Positions 15,301 through 26,967 of a stretch of DNA of 64,000 nt are shown piece by piece. Each line of letters starts with the position of its first letter. Position 1 is the first letter of the stretch. Origin of the DNA: Nansenia antarctica (lineage: Eukaryota; Chordata; Actinopteri; Argentiniformes; Microstomatidae). Made by a program: the position numbers and the translations under genes. The notes under the pieces are model-generated. The model searched no databases. It had not been told where the DNA came from and worked only from the letters and a program-made list of their open reading frames with translations. The DNA lies in the NCBI GenBank assembly GCA_963989245.1, contig OZ022339.1, positions 93,949,332 to 94,013,331 on the forward strand. Direction: 5' to 3'.

Positions 15301-17506
15301 CCTGGCTCCTCGAGGTCATGGTGGATGGATGCTCCGCTAATCTCTGTCTCTCATTCGGGGGACGGGCAGAATCGATGCAAACTGTGGCTTTAGATGGTTT
15401 GGCTATACACCAGTGACCTCGGATACAGAGACATCTCTAGGCCCACTGTGCTCTTTCAACCAAATCCTTCTAACTGCTCAGTTGACTCCAGACAAGAAGA
15501 TATTCCCCCACCCCACAAGGATAAAGCTGAGCTCAGAACAGACAATGTATCAATGTGATATTGTCTTTGTATTGTTTGGGGAATAATGTGCTGTACGCTT
15601 GGAGAGAAATGATTGATTGGGAGCTTGAGAGACTTTAATATTGTTCAATAAGTGTGTTAAGAGAATTTGGAACGTTTCTCGAGGGGACGTGGGCTCGCGA
15701 CAATTCCACCTCTAGTAAGTGTCTTCCCATCGTCTCAGGTCTCATTGCCTTTCCTGTTTTCCAAGGACAAAAACGACATACTTGTACAGTACATGAAAGT
15801 CAATCAATAACAAAAGAATGATGGGGAACCAACTGTATCTTCAGATCCAAGCAATACTCAGATGGCCAAGAAACAACCTCCATATGTTGTTGTTATTGTT
15901 GTTGCTGTGTTGTTATGTTGCTATGTCCCGTAGCAATGTTGACAATATTGTTAAAATGTAATTATTTTACTCACACATTTACATTTAATATATACAGATA
16001 TAATATGAAATACATAAGTTTGAGCCACCAAATGCCTGCTAAGGACACTCTGTTAAATAGTGCTCTGACTGGATCCTCTACTGCATCCCAAGTGGGAATA
16101 TTATCAGGGAGGTTTGTGGTTTTATTGATTTCAAGTCTACAATCATCCTCCATCTGATGTAGTGGGTAGAGGGAGGATAACAGAGTCTCTGAAGAGGCTT
16201 CAGGCCAGCTCGATCTGACAGCAGGACAAGTTCTAGATAACCTCTGCACAAACTATCCATCTAATGGATGTCATGGCGCGTTCCCTGTAACCACTGGCTG
16301 CCACATCAGTGTCGCTTCTCATTCTCTTGTAGACATACGATTTAAATAGATTCCCACCCCATGTGACTGGAATCGTAATGAAAGTAGATATTTTGTTAAC
16401 TGCTTTAATTGAAAAGATTGACGTTTTGGCCAATTTAATTCAATACCCCTGCTTGTTTTAAAAGATTCGTTGTAACGCGTTATCTAAAGCCAACATGCAA
16501 CAATCCTGTTGTGTGCCTTTACACATGTGTTGGTATCGGTCATGTCACAGTATGACTTTCTATTTGAAAGTGTTCTTCCTGAATGTGGATATTTCACAAC
16601 ATTTTGATCAGGATGTGCCCCACAAGTACCCTCACCTGGCCACTTTGATTGGATCTCACTGGATTGCCCACTGACTGTAGCAATACAATAATAAATATGT
16701 GCAAAAGGCATGCATTTATTTTGACAGCCACACAAGGTACTCATAGGAGACCCCATTTTTATTGCTCTTAAGTTACAATTACATACTATACTGTAAGGTA
16801 CAAAACAGCCATAATGGCCACTATCCCATCCCACCGCAAGTGATCCCTGTACAAGGAGTCTCTAATGGCTCACTGGCAGGAGTGAGTTTCAAACCATTAG
16901 GCAATTTGTGGTGAATCAGTGTACGTCCATAAATAAATCACATTCACACCCTCAATAGATGAGAGTACTCAAGACGAGAGAGGAAAGAGGAAAAATATAC
17001 CCCCTCACAAATAAATAGCTGACATGCGGAACATTAAAGTTCAGCAACATTTGGTCTTATTGGCTTATTAATGGAATTTTGTTGTTCTCTCTTTCAGCTT
17101 GTAATACTAAACAGTTCAATTGACTTCAATAGGATAATAACATATTCCATTGTCTCACTGGATCATTCATCATCGTTGTGTGTAGGTTTTAGGGCAGATT
17201 TAATAGTGAAAATATGCTGCAAAAGTCTATGGATACGTATTTATGGGATTGTGAAGAATTCAAAAGCTCACTAAGTAAGCCTGTTTGTTGAATCCTGCCA
17301 GGGACTCCAATCCCATAATCCTCTGGGAGCTGCGTCCATGTATTGTTCATGTTTGTGGCTTAAAGGTAAAATAAAATAATTTAAAACATGATTTCATTCA
17401 CTTTATGTATGGAGGACAACTTTATTTTGTACAACAGTGTTGGTTCATGCAATATAAATAAAGCATTCTAACTGACCAGAAGATATGGTATATCTTTATA
17501 TATATT
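12381..17506. other. Gene-poor AT-rich stretch
   Basis: No supported gene. An imperfect 32-bp palindrome at 14,187-14,218 creates near-identical open-frame fragments on both strands and explains the antiparallel frames at 14,031-14,401. Small GTT repeats occur near 15,890. Open frames at 12,637-12,873 exist on both strands and have no recognisable domain. Confidence 0.45.
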
Positions 17507-17853
17507 GATTGATGGCAGCTGCTGGACTGAAAAAATCAGGTGTAGTGCTGAGGCACAAACATGTACATTTCAAGCCTGCAAACTGCGACACTTTAAATAA
17601 ATGTGAAATAACACTACTGTGCAATATGACAACCCTAGTCGTCTATCTGTACAGTATAGTATAGTGGATAGTGTACATAGCCTTTATTTATGTAAACCAG
17701 CTCCTTCCCTTCTTGTGATTTTTTTTTTAAAGTTTTTTTTTCCCCCTTTCCTAACACCAGGGGAGCCACCCCTCCTAAATTTCGTTGTTTGGTACCTGTA
17801 CTGTAGCAATGACAATAAAGACCATTCATTCATTCATTCATTCATTCATTCAT
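17507..17853 (+). mobile_element. Solo 3' end of L2-like LINE with (CATT)n tail
   Basis: From GATTGATGGCAGCTGCTGG to GACAATAAAGACC this matches, nearly base for base, the 3' untranslated part of the LINE at 54,418-57,358 (there starting at 57,019). Differences are scattered point changes plus a different T-run length. It ends in about eight CATT units, whereas the longer copy ends in CCATT units. It is a severely 5'-truncated insertion of the same family, with no coding sequence left. Confidence 0.9.
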
Positions 17854-20381
17854 ATATGGGCAAAAAATGGTATATGGACATTCTGACATCTAAAATTACA
17901 AGTAAGATCATTTCAATATGAGTTGTAAATTGTGGGCAAATACAACTTAAAATAACCTTACACAAGACATTCATTTTTGTAAAAAAAAAATAAAGAAAGA
18001 AAGAAACGGTCCCTGCTTAGTAAATTATTACAAACGACTTATTCTTGAGTCTAAAGATCATTTAAAAACGTTAACTTCAGTTAAAATATTCATCCACATT
18101 GCTATGGCTAGCAAGCTATAGAGAGCTATGGCTAAAGGAGACATTTTGTCCACCCAACATGAGTCTTCTATGTCATCATGTTTACATTAGTTTCTCCTCT
18201 GACCAAGTTTCAAAGTTTCACATCTAATTAGTTTTAATAACCATTAAACTCACTGGGTGCTTCAGAAAAAAGGTAAAAAAAATATATTAAAAAACATACC
18301 AGAAGAAAACATTACTAGAGATGATAATGAATACATTAGATACACAGCAGGCTTGTCTTTTGCCAGAAATGTAGCCTACTACTTCTAGGTTAGTAACCAC
18401 AGGGGATAAGATCACTTTGCTCTCCCCGTCCCTGGCTGATCAGAGGAGACGTGCCTCCCTCACACATTGCCACAGTCAGTGAAAGAGGACATCCAACACC
18501 CAGGATACTTGACAAATTTCAGCTGCATTCAGTTTAACATACACTACAGCATGAGCCCCCTGATGGGCCCTGATTTAAATCACAGAAGCCAACTGCAGAT
18601 GAAGATGAAAATACCATTCTATGAGAATGTGAATATTCCACATTTTGTACAATACAGCAACACGACACAATATCTCCATTCATACACAACGAAAGCAGTC
18701 ATTGACGCTGATTCCTTCTTTGAGATGTAGGCCTAACAATAACATCCATTTATCTTTATTAAATCAATATTGTTTTGAGAGTCCTTACCTGAAGTTGAAT
18801 GCTTTGCTCCAAGTTGGGGCATAAGTTGCTAGTGCATTGGGACAGAGGGAGAGCTCTGGTTGACATGTTGTTTGTCTATGAGTATTTTGCTATGTGGCTG
18901 GAAGCGACACTCTTAAGGGCCCGTTGTGAATAGAGGTCAGGATCATAGACACACTCACACAACAAAGACTGATAATCCTGTTTCGCCCCACAGCTCCCTT
19001 GTTGCAATCAGACATTTTAAGGGCAGTTAAGTTGCAGCCAGAGGAGGCTGGATGTACTGTGGTAAGGAAAGACACCCAAGCTCCCATTATGAACAGTAAC
19101 CGGTGTCAATTCACAGCAATTAGACCAGTCAGATGTGTCAGTAGCCAGTCCTCAAATTAATAAATAAATAAAGTCAACCACAAGTGCTTGGTGATATTGC
19201 CTTTGGAGTCATTTGAGTCTCCCTATGGTCTATTTGAGTGGAAAACACTTAGCCCTTCAAAAAGGGCCATAAGAACACCTTCCCTTTTTGCTTTTATCTC
19301 AAATGACCTTACAGTAAAATACTACTAAATAATGTTTGTAGTTTGAACTTGAGTTTACAATTACAACAAACACAATTCCAAATATTATGTTCCATAAAAT
19401 GATATTCCGAAAAAGTTGGACTCACTGTTAGATCTTACCCAATTGCTGTAGGAACCCAGTGCAATAGTTCAGTCCATTGATAGAAGCCATATCTCTACAA
19501 ATAGACCAGATACATGAGAATATAAATAAACATTTGACTTGACACACAATGTAATTTCATCAGACAAATTTAGCTGCTGAATAAATGTTTTCATGAATTT
19601 CATATGACCAAAGACCTGTTAGTCCGACTGATTACCATTGTATTGATTGATACAGCATTCAGATGAACTGCAGACTATTGATGGTACTGAGACATAACCT
19701 AGCCACTGCTGATGTATACAGTAAATCCTCATAAAAAAAATCATTATATGTGGTTGTTTTATTTTTATATTTCTGAAATTAATTATAGTAAATTGTATTA
19801 ACTGCTTCAACAATGCCTTGAGACTTTTATACACTGATAACCAATAATAATGATTGCATATTTTCAAATACCTAGTTTACTAAATTACTTGGTGGTAGTT
19901 CAGGGGCAAGAACAGATCAGTGAACTTAAATTCAAAAAATGCATTTAGATAGGCCTATAGCCTATTTACTGTAGCAAAACCAACTTTATTGTATCACCCT
20001 TGTGGGTTTACTCCTGAATCTACAAAGTGGAAAAGAGTTAGGATTTACTGAGCAAGGTGGTTGCCTTAGGCCTGTGGGTATTGAGAAGAAAATGAGTAGC
20101 CTCGGGCAAAGCCTTTAGGAGGTGGCCTGGGCAGTACTGAGGCCTGGATTGAACCCTTGGAACAGCCCACTCGGCACATAGGTCAGTTCAAGGTCTAGTT
20201 TTGATAAATAGTAGATAGAGTTGTGGACTAATGTGAATTCAATGTGAAAGTTGAGTGAAACCAAACAAAAACAGTGTTCTTTGATGACAAATCCGAACGC
20301 TTTGAAACAAGGATATCTTGTTGGATATACTACAGTATATTTGTTGAAGTAGCAAATAAAGACAACGATAGCGTGTGTGTT

Positions 20382-20384
<3 letters not shown>
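17854..20384. other. No recognisable gene
   Basis: AT-rich sequence. A short GAAA run lies near 17,993-18,006. Open frames at 18,467-18,730 and 19,619-19,867 carry no recognisable domain. Confidence 0.45.

Positions 20385-20458
<74 letters not shown>
20385..20458 (+). repeat. (TC)n microsatellite, about 37 units
   Basis: Uninterrupted TC run preceded by a short GT run. No coding potential. Confidence 0.97.
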
Positions 20459-20461
<3 letters not shown>

Positions 20462-21747
20462 AAATCATTATTTCAGATAAAAGGTTCTCTTGATGTACTG
20501 TTCTGCTTCTAACTAGTTTCTATTGAGTGAGTCACCTTTCAATCAGTTTCCATTGAGTGATTCACCTTTCAGCTGTGCATAGATAATATCCAAACTGCTT
20601 TTGATCTCTTGCAGCAATATTTCACAAGTATGTGGATAGCGCCCAGCACATGGAGAAGACTCAGCCAGGTCCAGAGATGTGTCAACAACTATCACTCTGA
20701 AGAGAAATGAAATGAGGAGAAAGTGTTGTTAGGAGCAGTTTGGAAGCATTGAGATCTATAAAAGCAGGTGTTGTCTTGCTTTTGGAATTTGGAGTAAATG
20801 TTTAAATAATTGGGGGTGTTTGAATGATCAAAGCTGATCATTATATATTACCACCAAGGAATTTGGTACCAGTGTAAAGAACAATATGAGGGTATTATAA
20901 CTTGCATTATTATACATTACTCCCTTCTTATCTTTATTATTTCTTTACAGTATATTTACAAACTAAAAGTTTGAGGCACAAATAATGCTAGTACTAATAC
21001 AGTATCCATAGATTCTATATCCTATAGAATAGCAACTGGCAGTCAGTTATGCTAGGTGACAGTTTAATCATCATAAAGTAATACTGTTATTATTACATTT
21101 GAATGAAAAGTGAGAGAGGTGTCCATTAGGGTTAGGGTTATTCTTTCAACAAGAGAGAAATCATATTAATGACAGCTGTCAGCTGGTCCTCTGCGGGCAA
21201 AGTGAACACTTTAGATTGTGTTTTCCCTAAAGAAATGACACTGAATCTCATAAAAGCCCTCTTCTGTGTCGGCCAGGCAGATTGGGTGACCATGCAAGGA
21301 CAGTCAAGCCCCTGACACTGACAAAATCCAGAACTGAATACACAAAGTCCTCAACGGAGGTCAAAGCCCAAACAAGTTCCCCTTTCAGACAGAAACAAAG
21401 GTATGAGCCTGTGTGACTTACAACAAGACTACTTCAATCCAGGCTCTCTAAGCAGAGGAATTCTGGGGTGACAGAATAATAATAGCAATATTTTAAAAAC
21501 CCTGTAAATGTCCCTCTCATCGCAACCCCCACCAACCAGATACATTCAATTCGTCTTCGTCCATTATGTAGTAAAAAGACATGAACAATGCATATAAGCA
21601 ATTTCCTGTCATGTACATGTTCACTTTTTATTCAATAATACAAATGTAATACTGTCCTAACCAAACACCATGTCGTAGTTTATACTGAACACAGTTTTAA
21701 GTATTTCAGCTGAAATGTCTAAATGTACAATTATACTGTACACATAC
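20459..21747. other. No recognisable gene
   Basis: No exon, RNA gene or clear transposon boundary seen. A short GGGTTAGGGTTA motif near 21,128 is too short to classify. Confidence 0.45.
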
Positions 21748-22110
21748 AGTGTGCCCTCCATAAGAAGTGGGACAGTGAAGCATTTTTCTTCTTTTGGCTC
21801 TCTGCTCCAAAGGTTTGGATTTGAAATGTTTTATATATATATAACCGGATGACCGAAGAATGCTGACAATGATAAGGGAAAAAAACGTAAAACAACCCTC
21901 AGATCAGGAACACGCTCCGGGAGGTAGGCGTGAATGTGTCAAGAGTCTACCATCCATAGAATGTCATAAGCTACAAAGGCTTCACTGCAAGGTGCAAAGC
22001 CCTAGTTATTCTCAAAAAGGATAGTCAGGTTACAGTTTGCTAAGAAGCTTCCAGAGGTCTGGAAAAAGGTCAAACAGGACAGATAAGACTACTGTACAGT
22101 ATATAGCCTG
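21748..22110 (+). mobile_element. Degenerate Tc1-like transposon fragment
   Basis: It begins with a Tc1-type terminal sequence (ACAGTGTGCCCTCCATAAG, GGGACAGTGAAGC). Fragments of transposase follow in broken frames: KTTLRSGTRSG, then SYKGFTARCKAL, and KKDSQVTV. These resemble the second helix-turn-helix and linker of Tc1 transposases. No DDE residues and no opposite terminal repeat are seen, so it is a dead internal-deletion product. Confidence 0.6.
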
Positions 22111-22239
22111 CCTATATACGAAAGTTTAAGTGTTGAAGAGCCCACTCAATATAACAAACAACAGTTTTAGGATCACTAAATACTTACAGTTTGTGAATTG
22201 GATTCACTGTATCGTCTGCCGTAGGCTACTGGTAAGTGA

Positions 22240-23050
22240 TAATAATAATAATAATAATAACTTTAATTTCTATAGCGCCTAGGGGCCAAAGGCCTTGGTG
22301 AACAGATGGGTTTTAAGGGCTAATTTGAAGGAGTCCAGGGTGGGGGCGTTGCGGATCACTGTGGGGAGGGAGTTCCAGAGAGTAGGTGCGGCCACGCTGA
22401 AAGCTCTATCCCCAAAGGTCAGTAGGTTGGTGCAGGGGGTGGATAGCAGGCCCATGTCTGCGGACCGCAGGTTCCGGGAAGGGGTATGTTGGTAGAGGAG
22501 GTCAGTTTAGTACTGGGGGCGCAGGCGTGGAGGGATTTGTAGGTGAGGAGGAGGATTTTGTATGTGATGCGGGACTTGACCGGGAGCCAGTGGAGGTGAA
22601 TGAGGGTGGGGGTGATGTGCTGCCAGGGCTTGGTGTGGGTGAGGACCCTGGCAGCTGAGTTCTGCACATACTGGAGCCTGTCCAGGGCTTTGTTGGGAAC
22701 CCCGAACAGGACTCCATTGCAATAATCCAGACGGGAGGTGACGAAGGCGTGGATGAGGGTTTCGGCAATGGAGTCAGCGAGGGAAAGTCGTAATCTGGCA
22801 ATGTTTCTGAGGTGGAAGAAGACGGATTTGGTGATAGATTTTATGTGGGACTGGAAGGAGAGGGTGAAGTCCAGGATGACGCCCAGGTTTCGGACTTCAG
22901 AGGATGGGGAGATGGAGCAGCCGTCGACCTCAAGGGTGAAGTCCCCAACCTTCCGGAGCAGCGCCTTGGGTGCCACAACCATGAGCTTTGTTTTCTTGGT
23001 GTTAAGTTTGAGAAGGTTAGATGTCATCCAGGTTTTTATTTCGATACATG
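22240..23050 (-). mobile_element. 5'-truncated LINE, C-terminal reverse-transcriptase remnant
   Basis: Minus-strand codons read NTKKTKLMVVAPKA, RNLGVILDFTLSFQSHIKS, FFHLRNIARLR, FVTSRLDYCNGVLFGVP and VQNSAARVLT, then HLHWLPVKSRITYKI. This is the conserved post-catalytic block of a fish CR1/L2-type LINE. The main frame runs 23,027-22,419, with a frameshift near 22,500 before the last residues. The 3' end reads GGCGCTATAGAAATTAAAG and closes with an ATT trinucleotide tail (22,240-22,260 on +). Everything upstream of the post-YMDD region is missing. It is a different family from the LINEs with hexamer tails. Confidence 0.85.
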
Positions 23051-23662
23051 GCTTGTAATCAACAAACTTTCGTGTTCAAAAGCAAGGACTGTGTGATCAT
23101 CTAATTATTTGTAGTTATGTGTTTTTAGCATGTTGATGTTCTATCAGCATGTTGTGATGTGCTGAACATGCAGTTAGATGTTCATAGAAATGTTCCTTTT
23201 TAGCACTGGCTATCAGCTGTTCTGCCTGTGTTTTGATCAGAGTGCGTTTCTTTGCTATTTGGTTTGAGGTGGACCAATATTACAGTTTTTCTCAATTGCT
23301 AAAACACTAAATCCCATTCTCTGAACCAAATTATTAGTGGCCTAAACTCATTTGTCGAATCAAACACTCTTTTGGCCAAACCCTAAACACTGCTCAGGTA
23401 CAAGTTGCAAAACTCATCCGCTCTTTGTTGCCAAACCTTAAACACATTCTCAGTCACTAAACACATTTCACACTGTGATACACTTGTGTTGCAAACTTGT
23501 GAACACTGGCAGCAGAATGTCAACACGACTTCAACACAGTTGTCATCTGTTACACACAACAACTAAAAATGTAACACACGTTTCTAATGATGTGATCAGA
23601 CCAATTGGGCAGGATAAAAGTCAGTTCTGGGTGCACAGGTGGCACATGTGCATCCATCTACA

Positions 23663-25414
23663 ATGGACGGAAACATACAGAGAGGCAGAGGAGGAAGAGT
23701 TTGTGTGAGAGGTGGTGGACGAGGAGGAAGGGGACGAGGAAGACCAAGAACAATCATTACTGATGAAATCCGCGCAACTATTGTACAACATGTTGTTGTT
23801 CATGGGATGACAATGAGGGAAGCAGGACAAAGAGTCCCAATTTGAGCAGATTCTCTGTGGCCAACATCATCAGGACATTCAGAGAAGAGAACAGGTCATT
23901 GTTTCTTGCTGTACAACATTTGACATACAGTATACTATACTGTAGGTACTGTAATGTTCATTACAATACTATTTTTACTGGCTGTATATGTTTGTAGGTG
24001 CATATTCCCATTTGTAGAATTGAAAGACGACCAAATGGGGGAGGAAGGACTGCTCTATTCTCCCAACAACAAGAAGCACTCATTGTTGACATGGTCCTTC
24101 AAAATAATGCCATCCGACTCTGTGAAATCCAGCAGAGAGTGATTGAAGACAATCAACAGTGTGTCTCTGTCAACTATTGACCGTGTCCTCACACGCAACA
24201 GACTTAGCATGAAACAAGTGTACAGAGTACCCTTCGATCGCAACTCTGCAAGAGCCAAAGATCTAAGATATCAGTATGTGCAAGTGTAACCTACACACAC
24301 TTTCAGCACTGATGCTTCCAGTACAATTCTATGCTCACAGGCCTACTGTTACTGTAGGCTAGTAATTGCAGTTGCTACATTTACATTGAAAGGCCCCATG
24401 AATACATTTTCATAGATGAAGCAGAGTTCAACCTGGCGAAAAGGAGGCCGAGAGGCAGGAACACAATTGGTCAACGTGCCATTGTGGAAGTCCCTGGCCA
24501 GCGTGGTGGCAATGTCACCCTTTGTGCAGCCATAAGTAACTGGGGGGTTCTCCAGTAAACTGTATTTATGGAAATATAAAAAAATGAAAATGTCAAAATG
24601 CCACCATGTGAAGGGTTTTCCCAGGCCACCACTAGATTGTATCCCTTTTTCACCCAATTTGGTATCCAATTGCACCCAACCTAGCATCCAATTATCCCCT
24701 GCCTATTGCGTAGGATCCGCCGCACGACCCCGTGGCCGGCAGCCCCAGAGGAGACCGCCAGGCAGACTAGCTGACTGGCTCCTCGAGCTCAGCACCGTTA
24801 TTCCGGCACCCCGGGGGCGGTGTTGCGCGACGGATCCTTGTCCGGAAATAGTCCTATACTAGGCCGCTCAATATGCCGCTCCCTGTGTGTGCCCCGGCCA
24901 TATCCGGGTCTGGCGAGACCGGGATTCGATCCCAGTCCCCGGTGGGCAGCTTGCACTAGTGGCTAGTGCTTAGACCGCTACGCCACCACGGGGCTCCTCA
25001 TCTCCTTACATTTCTGGGTGGTCTACAGGATATCATGGCTGCGTGTGAGCAGTAAGCAGTCCATCCTGTATGTCATAGTTTGGGACAATGTGAGCTTTCA
25101 CCGTGCTGTCCTGATACGTGAGTGGTTCACCAACAACCAGCGCTTCATAATGGTTTTCCTTCCACCTTACAGCCCCTTCTCGAGTTTTTCTCTGCGTGGC
25201 GGTGGAAGGTCTATGACAGACAGCCCTACACCAGGGCAAATGTATTGCAGGCAATGGAACAGGCCTGTGATGATATAACTGTGGAGTGTTGTCAAGGCTG
25301 GGTTCGGCACACCAGAGGGTTTTTCCCCCCTTGCCTGGCAAGGGAAAATATTGGCTGTGACGTGGATGAAGTTCTTTGGCCGGACCCCGGACAAAGACAT
25401 GATGTTGGAGAATG
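23663..25414 (+). pseudogene. Element A transposase pseudogene (DDE_3 type)
   Basis: The start is at 23,663. The N-terminus is Arg/Gly-rich and ends in an AT-hook-like RGRGRPRT, followed by a helix-turn-helix-like block (IRATIVQHVVVHGMTM). Small introns are inferred from comparison with E2 (donor near 23,895, acceptor near 24,015; second intron near 24,287-24,400). Catalytic blocks visible are FIDEAEFNLAKRR near 24,412-24,445 and VWDNVSFHR near 25,080. The segment carrying the catalytic Glu (NPIEEFF in E2) is damaged at 25,170-25,190. A SINE and frameshifts (near 23,845, 24,165 and 25,180) destroy it. The C-terminal DEVLWPDP block ends at 25,414. It would have cut and pasted its own element; it is now dead. 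Confidence 0.85.
24640..25000 (-). mobile_element. tRNA-derived SINE
   Basis: Reading the minus strand from about 25,000, the sequence starts GGAGCCCCGTGGTGGCGTAG. That contains an A-box-like TGGCGTAGCGG, and a B-box-like GGATCGAATCCC follows about 50 bases later. This is the RNA polymerase III promoter layout of a tRNA head. A GC-rich body follows (near 24,720-24,880), then an AT-rich tail with TTGGGTGCAATTGGATACC. It interrupts the element A transposase between the two catalytic Asp blocks, where E2 is continuous. Exact ends and target duplication could not be fixed. Confidence 0.7.
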
Positions 25415-25937
25415 AATCTCAGTGACTTTGATTGTGCAGTAATGTGCTTTTCATTTAGCTTTTTAAGTTTTTGTTATGAAAGTGCTGAATGTAGACTACG
25501 AACTTTGACTACGATAAGTTTTTGCTAAATGCATTTACAATAAACATTTTCTGTTACAGTTTTTCTCAATTGCTAAAACACATTTCACAAAACTTTCCTT
25601 CATTTTCCCAAAACTCTAAACACAACACACTTTTCTAAAGCTACATAAACAAAACCACACCTTCTCTCTTCAAAACTCAAACTTTCACACCAAAACAGCT
25701 GCTCAAAGCCTGCAAAAATCTAAACACTATACGCATCATTACAGACTACAACAAAACAACTGAAAACACAATGTTCAGTGTGTGAGAATGTTCTTTTTTT
25801 TCACAACTGCCAAAGCACATTTTTAGAAACCTTACAGTATCTGTTCTCAGAATATATCACTGTAGAGTATTGGGCATTCATAGATCTGTTTGTTTCATAT
25901 GAACAGTATGTAAATCTACAGAAAATACAGTATGTAT

Positions 25938-26147
25938 GTTACGGTAACGGTACATGTGGGAATACGGTACATGTGGGAAAACTAGGGTTAGGGTTAGGTG
26001 CTAGGGTGACTTGGTACATGCTGGCATGTCTAACCCTAACCCTAACCTTAACCCTAACCCTAACCCTACCCCTAATCCTAACCCTAACCTTAACCCTAGC
26101 ACCCTAGCACCTAACCCTAACCCTAGTTTTCCCACATGTACCGTAAC
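25938..26147. mobile_element. Palindromic MITE-like insert rich in TTAGGG/CCCTAA
   Basis: Perfect 45-bp inverted arms, 25,964-26,008 and 26,100-26,144, contain ACGGTACATGTGGGAAAAC followed by CTAGGGTTAGGG. The central part (26,030-26,098) is a degenerate CCCTAA array. Outer bases are TGTTACGG on the left and CCGTAACA on the right, flanked by TA. The left arm has an extra partial duplication of the GGTACATGTGGGAA segment. The homologous position in E2 (near 28,770-28,775 on +) lacks this insert, so it is a true insertion in E1 with an apparent TA duplication. No coding capacity. The superfamily is not recognised. Confidence 0.8.
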
Positions 26148-26297
26148 ATATACACTACTGTACTGTATCACAACTCAATGCAAACACTACAGAGGATCCA
26201 TTACACACAACAATACTCACTGAAAACAATGTTCAGGGTGTGATGTTTATTTATTTATTTATGGAACTATACCACACACACACACACACACACACAC

Positions 26298-26910
26298 CAC
26301 AATCATTTGCAACAAGTGTCTTACATTTTGAGTCGTTATATTTAATGAATGAAGCCAGGTGTGTTCATTGTGTTCAAATGTTGCTGACTGTGGCAAGCAT
26401 TTTGCATCACATGAGCTTTAATTTGAGAATTTGAACAGAATTGTTTGCAACTTGTGTTTTAGCAAGACAAAATGTGTTTAGATTTATGAGAAAAGGAGGA
26501 TTGTGTTTTGTGAATTGTGTCTTCATGTGAAATGTGTTTATGGTTTTGGCAAATGGGGGCTAGTGTTACAGTTTTTCCCAATTGCTAAAACACAAAAGCC
26601 AATTCTCTAAACCAAATGACCAGTTCTCTAAACACATTTAATAAAACTAGCTCCCATTAGCCAAAACCATAAACACATTTCACATGAAGACACAATTCAC
26701 AAAACACAATCCTCCTTTTCTCATAAATCTAAACACATTTTGTCTTGCTAAAACACAAGTTGCAAAAAACTCTGCTCAAATTCTCAAATTAAAGCTCATG
26801 TGATGCAAAATGCTTGCCACAATCAGCAACATTTGAACACAATGAACACACCTGGCTTCATTCATTAAACACAACAACTCAAAATTGAAGACACATGTTG
26901 CAAATGATGT
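26298..26910. repeat. Large palindrome at the E1/E2 junction
   Basis: The left arm at 26,298-26,563 is the reverse complement of about 26,646-26,910, with only scattered mismatches. It arises because E2 inserted in opposite orientation into the left subterminal region of its relative E1, putting two left subterminal regions head to head. The spacer is the first 75 or so bases of E2. It could extrude as a cruciform or fold as RNA. Confidence 0.9.
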
Positions 26911-26967
26911 GACCACATAAAAGCCAGTTCAGAGTGCACAGTTTGCTGAAGGTTCCAAACGAACACA

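Noticed and set aside
20274..20480. Open frame ending in Ser-Leu repeats
   Set aside because: Same artefact of a (TC)n tract; no domain before it.
25980..26125. Chromosome end or telomere
   Set aside because: TTAGGG-like motifs are few, degenerate and arranged as a palindrome inside a transposon with normal DNA on both sides.
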